This document shows, one piece after another, positions 27,591 to 35,818 of a stretch of 64,000 nucleotides of DNA; position 1 is the first letter of the stretch; each line of letters begins with the position of its first letter. The DNA is taken from NCBI GenBank assembly GCA_025992705.1, contig DAJPGJ010000001.1, positions 1,736,001 through 1,800,000 of the forward strand, given 5' to 3'. The DNA is from Coriobacteriaceae bacterium. Lineage in GTDB: Bacteria > Actinomycetota > Coriobacteriia > Coriobacteriales > QAMH01. The position numbers and the translations under genes are program-made. The notes beneath the pieces were generated by a model. The model was not told the origin of the DNA. It searched no databases and saw nothing but the letters and a program-made list of their open reading frames with translations.

Positions 27591-29207
27591 TTACCCTGTC
27601 AGCGCTCTAAAAGCAATATAGGCCAAATACATGAAACTGATTCCCGAAAGCGTCATCACGAGTGGCATGGCCAGACGCGCCTTGACTTGGATGCATTTTG
27701 AACGCAACGCAAGCAGCAACAAGATGATGACGGGAATGAGATAACGACCCTGCACGCCTTGAATAACCGTATCGGTGTTTAGGGTCCAGTCAATCGCCAG
27801 CGCGAGCATAGTGGCCAGCAAAGTGATGACAAACAGGAACGCGCAGACGATACGCTGCGAAACCGGCAGGCATTCGTCATCGTCTTCGGCACGGACGCTC
27901 GAAGCGAACAGGAGGAAGACGAGGAAATACGATGCCCACATGGGAAGCGCGACACGCCCCTCGAGCCATCCGGGCACGCCGCCCACGAGCTCGGGCAGGT
28001 AATTACTCGTATTGACGAGCAGGGTATTGGCAAAGAGCAAGTAAGTCGCCCTTGGATCGCTCAGCAAACCGCCGAGCGTATAGCATTCCGCACCTTCGTA
28101 CTCGGGAGACTTGCCCCCCGTACTTCCACCTGACAGATAGGGAAGCAACGCCGCAAAACGCGATGCGATCACGAAAAGAATCGGGAGGCCAAGCACGCAG
28201 AGCTTAAACATGACGCACGATGCCCGCGAGTTAAAACGGCGTGCCGGCACAAAGAGCACGAGGAAGTTGATGGTCATGTACACGACCTTGCAGGGAGCCA
28301 GAATCGATGCCACCGCAACAGTGCCTATGCACAGGCCCTTCGAAACCTTCTCCTCCCCTCCTCGCATCGCTCTGAGTAGCAGAGCCGTGAGAAGAAACGC
28401 CATGCCGATAATGGGCCCATCATATGAGTACGATCCGAGAATATGCAGGGTCATGGGCATAAGCGATGCTGCCATGAACATGTTCTTGCCAATGGGCGTG
28501 AGCCTCACGGCAAGGATGATGAGTATCGCTGCATAGAGCATGTTGAACAAGCGCCCGAGGAAGAACATGGGCACCGCACCAAGCCCAATGAGCTTCGCGA
28601 ACATGATGCCAAGTGCTGCTGGAATCTTGAGTTGGGGAAGCGGCAAGTTCGTTACGACGCCAACGGGGTCATCGTCATATAGCTTGCTGTGGGTGAGCCA
28701 GTATTCATGAACAGGCGAGTTATCCGAACTGAAAATCTCGAGTTCGTCATTCGTAACCCTCCAATGCTCCGCCGTGATGAGCTTGTTTACCACCTTCTCA
28801 TCGTGGATCAACTCCGCATCGCTCGCACGCATGAGGTCTGCATCTTGGAAGGTCAGAATATTCGAGTACGCATAGGTCGTCCTGAAGTGGTAGATACCAT
28901 CGGGCACGGAGCCGGGCGGAAAAAAGAGCGAGAACGCCACGCCGCAGATAATGAGCACGACGGGAAAGACCTTGCGACATACTGCATCGACCGTCTGGGG
29001 AAGCACCCGACGCCATGCCCAAAGGCCAATGACGACAAGCACGGCCAAGAGCGTGCAGACGATAATCCGCGCGGAATGCACGTAGAGATAGAAGGTGACA
29101 CCCTGGACAAGAAAAGCGACGAGAAGGGCGAGCGCAAGGGCATCGAACCTTCCAAAGCCCTTTTCGGTCACGAATCGCTTTATCTCGTGCGCACCTCGCA
29201 TGCCCAT
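27591..29207 (-). CDS. DUF2142 polytopic membrane protein
   Basis: A 538-residue protein with about 12 hydrophobic segments from ALALALLVAFLVQGVTFYLY to PLVMTLSGISFMYLAY. It has a large periplasm-side loop after the third segment (FPPGSVPDGIYHFRTTYAYS and following acidic sequence). The SVPDGIYHF segment and overall plan match DUF2142, membrane proteins of wall-polysaccharide clusters thought to be GT-C-like transferases using polyprenyl-phosphate sugars. The ATG at 29207 has an AGGA site 7 bases upstream. It lies 9 bases after the DUF6541 gene and 73 bases before the polyprenyl-phosphate transferase. It is intact, although the genes on both sides carry indels. Activity is inferred from family context only. 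Confidence 0.8.
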   Translation of the reverse strand: MGMRGAHEIKRFVTEKGFGRFDALALALLVAFLVQGVTFYLYVHSARIIVCTLLAVLVVIGLWAWRRVLPQTVDAVCRKVFPVVLIICGVAFSLFFPPGSVPDGIYHFRTTYAYSNILTFQDADLMRASDAELIHDEKVVNKLITAEHWRVTNDELEIFSSDNSPVHEYWLTHSKLYDDDPVGVVTNLPLPQLKIPAALGIMFAKLIGLGAVPMFFLGRLFNMLYAAILIILAVRLTPIGKNMFMAASLMPMTLHILGSYSYDGPIIGMAFLLTALLLRAMRGGEEKVSKGLCIGTVAVASILAPCKVVYMTINFLVLFVPARRFNSRASCVMFKLCVLGLPILFVIASRFAALLPYLSGGSTGGKSPEYEGAECYTLGGLLSDPRATYLLFANTLLVNTSNYLPELVGGVPGWLEGRVALPMWASYFLVFLLFASSVRAEDDDECLPVSQRIVCAFLFVITLLATMLALAIDWTLNTDTVIQGVQGRYLIPVIILLLLALRSKCIQVKARLAMPLVMTLSGISFMYLAYIAFRALTG

Positions 29208-29216
29208 CCAGCGTTC

Positions 29217-31254
29217 CTATTCCATTCCATCTAAAGCTGTTATCTCGTACAGGCGCATGTCGCCTTCGCTCAGGACCGGCCTGAAGCCGGGCGTATCGTC
29301 CATTATAGCCGTCAATCCCGTCCAGAGGGTTCCGTCATAAGATGGCGGCTTGGGTTGGTTCCTAAAGGTTTTGCCCTGGTCGAGGAGAAGCACGTAATGT
29401 GCTCCAACCTTTTCGAAAGCATCGCGCACTCTCGTATTCGTCGATGCCCAGGCCCCATATTTGCGAATAATCTTGCTCTCGCGCGTTTCAACCGGACGTG
29501 AGCCGGACCTTGAATCGCGACCACCATCATAGAAGCGATAATCGCGATAATAGGTGCGCAGCCCATCCGTCGCATAGGCAAAGACCGAGCCATCATCGGG
29601 CATGTTGAGTATGAGCTCTCCCTCGGGGACAATGCGCGCGACTCAAGCTTGATGTGATGACTGGGAATCTCGTTATGGTTGGCGCCGTAGTATTCTTCCT
29701 GGATCTTGCCGAGAGCAGTCTCGACCTTGGCATCTCCGATGGAGAACGTCGGGAGATAGAGCACGATGCAGAGCAACGCCAAAAGAACGCCTATGCAAAA
29801 CCGCTTGGCTACCGTACCCGCCGGAATGTGGTCATACACCCAACGCGCGATCCAGGAGAGACCGAGCGTTGCCAAGGGTATGCCCACCAAGGCAAGGCAG
29901 GCGACGATACGATACGAATCCGCATACCAAAATCCCGCAAAGAAGTGACGTGCGAAACCACCGTTCGAAACGCATACGACATAGATCACGCAGAAGATGA
30001 GATAGGCGACGGTAATCCATAGATACTCGCGATGACGCAACGTGTAGATGATGCCAACAATCACAAGGATCGCGAGCGGATACTGCGGCGCAAACCACCC
30101 GAACGCCATCGTGATGATGTTCCAGATTCCCTGGCCAACCGTATTCGTCGGGACCCACTCCCCATTGAAGACAAGCGAGTGCATGAAGGGCGCAAACACA
30201 AGCCCCGCCCATACGACAAGCACGAAGACGGCAAAGGTAACAGCACAGATTTTGTTGGGAAGCGCACGTTTGCCTAAATGCACGGGACCGTCATGCGACC
30301 ACAGGCGATATACGCAATACGGGGCAAGAAAGATAATGCAGAAGAATATGGAACTCGTCTGTGCGACGACGAGCACGAGCGTGCCCAGAAGAAAGGCGAA
30401 GATATCAACAGCCTTGATCGTATGCGTCACGAGCGAGTCAACGATACGCACGAACAGCGCGGCGACCATGGGAATAAGGGCAAAGCCAAACGCATTTGCG
30501 TACAAGGGACCCCAGTAGAGGATGAGCCAGGGAAACCCGATAAAGGCCAGCGCACAGACCGCCCCGAGGCGCACGGCGCCACGATCTTGCAAGATAGTTG
30601 CGAGCAAAAGCATGACGCCTGCCGGAAACAGCACACTCGCGACCACATAGTTCACGGCATTGAGGGCGACGGCAACGGGACAGGCAAGCACATTCACGAT
30701 GAGCGCGCACATGAGATGCCAGAGCGCCGGATAGAAGCCAGCGCCCGGCAACGGTGCGATAACCTGGTCTTCTGGCGTCATATATTTGGAGACATCCAGA
30801 ACGGACCATGCACCCGAATCGGCAAAGGCCCGAATCGTCTCCATGTGAAAGGCGTTGTCATATTCCTGCGAGAAGGCATCGGGCGATCCAAGTGGCGTGA
30901 CGTATATGTATACACCGATGATGAGACCTGCAGCGACATAGAGACCGAGCGTCTTCCAGTCAAGGACGCTCACGTGATCATCAGAATGGCCTTCCCCGCG
31001 TTTGCGCACAAAAACAAACGACGAGAGGAACGGCACAGATTACGAGCACAGGGAGCGCGACGCTTGCCCATGAGCAGAAGACACCGAATTTGGGCAAGAC
31101 GATGCCAAGAACGCAGTAGCCCGCAACACTTGCGAGCGGGGCAACAAGCAACGAGCGCAATCGGCTCATGCCCCAAACCCCTGAAGAGCAAAAAGCCCGG
31201 CAGACAAAACGCGAGCACGCATATAAGAACGGCTATGCAGAAGGTCAACCACAC
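29217..31254 (-). CDS. DUF6541-type polytopic membrane protein (three frameshifts)
   Basis: Four reading-frame pieces assemble into about 678 residues of many-membrane-span protein. They are: WLTFCIAVLICVLAFCLPGF; SRLRSLLVAPLASVAGYCVL through VVCF; KRGEGHSDDHVSVLDWKTLG onward, with DAFSQEYDNAFHMETIRAFA and FYPALWHLMCALIV; and a soluble tail with PDDGSVFAYATDGLR and ALYEIT-like end. The breaks lie near 31165 (+1), near 31030 (+1, a run of five A on the plus strand) and near 29635 (-1). The net 3n+1 length agrees. The first large loop after span 4 and the plan resemble DUF6541, probable GT-C transferases or arabinosyltransferase relatives. The start is GTG at 31254, 12 bases after the broken GT2 gene. 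Confidence 0.7.
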
Positions 31255-31266
31255 GGAGCGGCTCCC

Positions 31267-33626
31267 CTATCGCCCGAGTTTGAAGTTCGGATCTACACTG
31301 ACTGCAGGCAGGATTGTAGACGGGATCACCACAGGCAAAGTACTGCGGCCAAACGCTGACGCATGATACCCGCCTCAAGCTCGGTTTGGATGGCGCGCTG
31401 GCTCGTTGACGCGGTCGCGTCCCGCGAAGCAAACTCGAGATGATAGAGCTCAGCATAGGCGTGAAGACGCAGCGCAACCCTCGTTCGCGCAGTTTCCAGC
31501 AAAAGTCGATATCGTTGTAGGTCACGGCGAGTTCCTCGGTAAAGCCGCCAACCGCATCGAAGTCACCTACGCCACGCACCATCAGACAGCGCCGAGGACG
31601 GCCGAGTATTCACGCGGGTGCACGAGACTGCCCAGATAGCCCTGGTCGCACTCCGGCGCACGATTCTGGTTCATGAAGCCCAGGCAGCCGCTCATCATGA
31701 GCGCAATGCCCGCATTCTGCACGAGACCATCCGGATAGCGCAGCATCGGACCCACGACACCCCACCTCCGGGCGCTCGAAGTATCCTGCCATGATATCGA
31801 GGAAACCATCAGTGATTACCATCGTGTCGTTGTTGAGGATGAGCACGAGCCTGCCGCTCGATTGGCTCACGCCATAATTGACGATCTTGGAGAAGTTAAA
31901 TGCGCCCTCGTACGTGACAACCTTCACCGCGTGCGTCACGTTTCGCAAGCTCTTCATAGAATGCGAAGGTCTCGGGTTGCGTGCTGTTGTTCTCGACGAG
32001 GACGATCTCGAAGGGCATCATAGCCCGCCTTCTCGAGAATGGAGCTGACGCAATCATCGAGCATGGGGGCGTGATCTTTCGTCGGAATGATGATGCTCAC
32101 GAGCTTTTGAGGCTCGGGGCGTCTCGTAGATGACCCTGTTATAGGCATCGTCTCGTGTGATGTGCGCGCTTATGTTTCGAGCATGCAAGCGCTCCACAAG
32201 CAGACCCCGGATCACCCTCGAGCGTGCGCAAATCGCTCTTCTCTGGTCACGTCGAATGACATAGGACCCGCGGCACATGAGCAATCGCGCCTTGTCGAAC
32301 GCACAGTTCGAGTGCCGCCCGCGTATATCAACTGCTCGGCAGTTTTGATGTTCGACAGGGCAAGTTCGCCAAAAACGCTCGATCGCATCAATGCACATGA
32401 ACCGATATAGTTTCCCGCGTAAAGCGCATCAATGTCGATATCAGGCTTGAGGCGCAGGGTTTCGATAGACCGCGAGGGTCCTATCGACCTGGTCATCATC
32501 TGCATATGCCAGCAATGCGTCGCCATCTTCACGCAGGCAAAGCGCAAGCTCATAGAGCGCATTGGGTTCAAGAATGTCATGCTGGTCCATAACGAGCAGG
32601 TAGTCCGTCCCAAGCAGGCCTATTGCCTGGCCTGCATCTTGGACAACCTCGACCGACCCGTAATCCTGCAGCGCCGAACGCACGCGCGTCTTTGCCCGCT
32701 TTGCCCCCGCGCCCATAAGGCAAAGACCCCACACGGGGACGCTTTGCTCTTCAAGGGCGGCCAGGCTTTGCTCAAGCGCCGACGTGTCGATTCTGTCAAT
32801 GACCATGAGCACGCCAAACTGACCAATCGCGACTCGTGGCACGCTGCGCGGACAGTTGGAATACCTGGCGCGATGGCGCAAGAGCCAGTGCGAGTAGGTG
32901 GGGTCAGCATCTGCGCTCGCCATCCGTTCCCGAGTCCTGCGAGCTTCCTCTGCACGCATGGGAGCATCGACGACGAGCAGACCCGGCTGGCAACCCGGGT
33001 TCGCGAGAATCCTGCGCGAAAACGAAAGATTCCGGATCGTCACAAGCCACACGCATTGACAGGGAAACATGACGCTTCCCCCATCGTTTCCCCAGGCCGT
33101 CCTCCATGAACGATAATCTGGGAACATGATCCTTGCGCGAGCATGAAATCGGTATCAATCGCATCGTCGAGGCGAGCCATAGGGAAAGACAAGGTCAAGG
33201 CGCATGATCTGCTCATCAGCCGATGCGGAAAAGACGTCAACGAGCTCTATCAGGATACCGGTGCTCCAATAGAGCTGGTCGATATCACGCATGCGCGTGG
33301 CAAGGGATTTCCTGATGCGGTAGGCAAGGGCGTGACTGCCCATTTCATGTCAGCGTAGCTAAATCGATAGTCGTAGATTTGTCGCCCTGTAGCCCTATCG
33401 ATTACCGTAACTCGCTGATCCTCATCCGTTTTGTGAGGAAAGACCGCAACCCAACGTCTAGGCTCGGCACCCAGGACTTTCTCGAGCGGGTAGACGGAAC
33501 GGGAGCTCGAGCCCGCCGCAGGAAAATATCGCTCCCGGAACGATGTGAGGGCTATCTTCATCCAGCTCGAATGCCAGATAGCAGTACAAATCCCCCCCGG
33601 CACATCGCGAGTGGTTTATCTGTCAA
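31267..33626 (-). pseudogene. Tandem GT2 glycosyltransferase, heavily frameshifted
   Basis: At least nine indels break what would be a protein of about 785 residues, paralogous to the tandem GT2 at 21944-24067. From a TTG at 33626 (site AAGGGG) come CYLAFELDEDSPHIVPGAIF, then WVAVFPHKTDEDQ, and LDDAIDTDFMLAQGSCSQI. GT2 domain 1 has VLMVIDRIDTSALEQSLAAL, LLVMDQHDILEPNALYELAL and AYADDDQVD. Domain 2 has KLVSIIIPTKDHAPMLDD, YEGAFNFSKIVNYGVSQSSG, LILNNDTMVITDGF and TYNDIDFCWKLRERG, ending SVDPNFKLGR at 31267. Indel density is the highest in the window, so genuine decay is possible; but reading every domain motif to the end argues for recent or artefactual damage. Confidence 0.7.
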
Positions 33627-33803
33627 TGCAAGCCCCTTAATACATCCCGTACCGAACATGCCGAATCATAACCAGTATAGGGTGAACGGTCATGGTTTGT
33701 GAATTTTAGGTTGGATTCTCCGTAGCCCGCAGAATGCGCGTTACACTTGCCATCACTCTGAAAACTATCTACGAACGGCACATTTCAGGGGTGAACGAAA
33801 AAC

Positions 33804-35085
33804 ATGAAGACACTATCCACGAAACCTTTCGCACGCATCCGCCATTGCCGCGTTCTTCTGCACCATGCTCTTTGGTACGGGAGTCGCGTTTGCAGATGAG
33901 CAGGTTGCGGCTACCGGCTTACCGACAACAGATACCATCGCTGTCCAACAAGATGAATCTGCCACCTCAATCGATGTACAAGCCGAAGACGCCCCTGTTA
34001 TCACGGTCGAGCGCCACCTCGAAGATGCAGCTGACCCCGTCGGCATCGAAAGCGAGCCCGTCGAAGAGCCCCTGCTTGCCGCGGGCACGCTCGAGACCGT
34101 CGACATGCACCGCCTCTACAACCCCAACTCCGGCGAGCACTTCTACACGGGCAGCTGGGAGGAAACGCGCGAATCTCGTAGAAGTCGGCTGGCAATACGA
34201 GGGCGTGGTTGGGTCGCTCCCGACTTCTCGCGTTCGCCCGTCTTTCGCCTCTACAACCCCAACGCGGGCGACCATCATTACACGCTGTCCGCTTTCGAGC
34301 GCGATGAGCTTGTCGATGCGGGATGGAACGACGAGGGCATCGGTTGGTATTCGGATGACACCCAGCGCATTCGCCGTGCTACGTCAGTACAATCCCAACG
34401 CCAAGACCGGCTCACACAACTTCACCCACTTCGGAGGATGAAGACGAGGCGCTAGTCGAAGCAGGCTGGGAAGCCGAGGGCGTGGGCTGGTACGCCGTTT
34501 CCGAGGGCAACACCGCGGTGGCAGCCAGCTACATTTACCTTGACGCTGCCACGGCAAGGGGCAGCTCCACAAAGGACGTCTAACGACTCCGGCGCATGCG
34601 GCAAACGGATACGAGGAGGCAAAACTCACCGCCGAGCTCGTGACTCTCACCGCAAATACGCCCGCGAGCTTTACGGTCTCAAGGTCTACTCCAACGTGGG
34701 CACAAACGTCGAGTACTGGAATCGCCAGGAAGACGCGCTTGATCGCGGATGCACCTCGCTTGTCTCCATCCACTTCAACGCGAGCGATAGCGGCGGCACC
34801 GGTTGCGAGAGCTACATCCACAGCAGGAACGCTGCCCCCGGCGCAACCAAGCTGCAATCCATCATGCACGAGTACATGCTGGAGGGCACGGGGCTACGCG
34901 ACCGAGGGAAGAAGAGCGCGGCACTTGCCGTCTGCAGCGGCAAGGGCACGGACATCCCCGGCACCTTGCTCGAGATTTGCTTCATCGACAACTCCTACGA
35001 CATGAAGAAATACCAGGAGCGCAAGGACATCATCGCCCGCGAGCTTGCCGCCGGCCTATATGAGGCGGCAAAGGACGGCTTCTAG
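33804..35085 (+). CDS. Secreted N-acetylmuramoyl-L-alanine amidase with DUF5648 triad (multiple frameshifts)
   Basis: An exported peptidoglycan amidase (Amidase_3 type) of about 426 residues. A signal region (AIAAFFCTMLFGTGVAFADE) is followed by three DUF5648 units (RLYNPNSGEHFYT, RLYNPNAGDHHYT, RQYNPNAKTGSHNFT). The catalytic domain begins YIYLDAGHGKGSS once two compensating indels near 34537-34560 are corrected. It continues with ARELYGLKVYSN, NRQEDALDRGC, the zinc ligand in SIHFNASDSGG, and EICFIDNSYDMKKY with the catalytic Glu. Other frame changes occur near 33838, 34165, 34372 and 34432. The final 450 bases are clean. The ATG at 33804 follows GGGGTG. It diverges from the broken GT2 gene. 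Confidence 0.75.
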
Positions 35086-35118
35086 ACCCCACGGGTACAC
35101 CGAGGAAAGTGAGCTGAC

Positions 35119-35706
35119 ATGAAACGATTTCGCACCACGCTCGTCATCACGATTTGCTGCATAGGCATCTTCGCGCTCGCGCTCTTGGTGTGTGGATGCA
35201 TGCAGAGCGGCACGACCACGTCGAGCAATAGCGCCACCACCAGCTCATCCACGGCCTCGAGCAGCGCCTCGAGTTCATCTGTCGCCAGCTCGGACCTCCC
35301 CGTCATCGGTGCCGGCGATACGACCGTGCAGGTGAAGAACGAGACGGGCAGCGACATCATCGGCCTGCGCATCAAGCCAGCAGGTGATACGAGTTACACG
35401 GCAGAGAACAGCTTTGACGGATTCGTCTTCGAGAACGGCAGCAGCGTCGATCTCTCGTTCACGAAACAAGCTGGCGCACAACGCTATGACGTGGTTCTTC
35501 TCACCGCGGAGGACAGCAAGATCGCCGTACGCGATATCGACCTCGTGGACACCAAGGATATCGTGTTCCACTTCGAGGAGGGCATCGGATTCATCACCTA
35601 CACCGATGCCGCAACCGGCGAATCCTTCGACAACCGCGCCGAAGCCATAGATGCCGAGGAAGACGCGCCCGCCGTTCCCCATGACCTGGAAACCCAGAAA
35701 GGCTAG
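35119..35706 (+). CDS. Putative lipoprotein, 195 aa
   Basis: No family recognised. The N-terminus is a typical lipoprotein signal: positive MKRFR, a hydrophobic stretch TTLVITICCIGIFALALL, then VCGC as a lipobox with the acylated Cys. A Ser/Thr-rich linker of about 35 residues follows. The remaining 140 residues look beta-rich (TTVQVKNETGSDIIGLRIKP, DGFVFENGSSVDLSF, DIDLVDTKDIVFHFEEGIGF), with an acidic tail. It probably sits on the outer face of the membrane. It lies 33 bases after the amidase and 112 bases before the CotH gene in the same direction. The FENGSSVDLSF segment resembles small beta-sandwich ligand-binding modules, but this is weak. Confidence 0.7.
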   Translation: MKRFRTTLVITICCIGIFALALLVCGCMQSGTTTSSNSATTSSSTASSSASSSSVASSDLPVIGAGDTTVQVKNETGSDIIGLRIKPAGDTSYTAENSFDGFVFENGSSVDLSFTKQAGAQRYDVVLLTAEDSKIAVRDIDLVDTKDIVFHFEEGIGFITYTDAATGESFDNRAEAIDAEEDAPAVPHDLETQKG

Positions 35707-35818
35707 CGCCGCTCCCGAACAGCTGTGTGCTACTCGCTCGATGGTTACCAAACGGTTCTGGCGCAACGTAGACAGCGCGCTAGAATGGCCTCACATCGAT
35801 TGAAACGCGAGGATTCCC

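Noticed and set aside
27591..31254. Reading the DUF2142 and DUF6541 genes as a single transporter system
   Set aside because: No ATP-binding or carrier motifs; the membrane pattern and neighbours fit GT-C-like glycan enzymes better.
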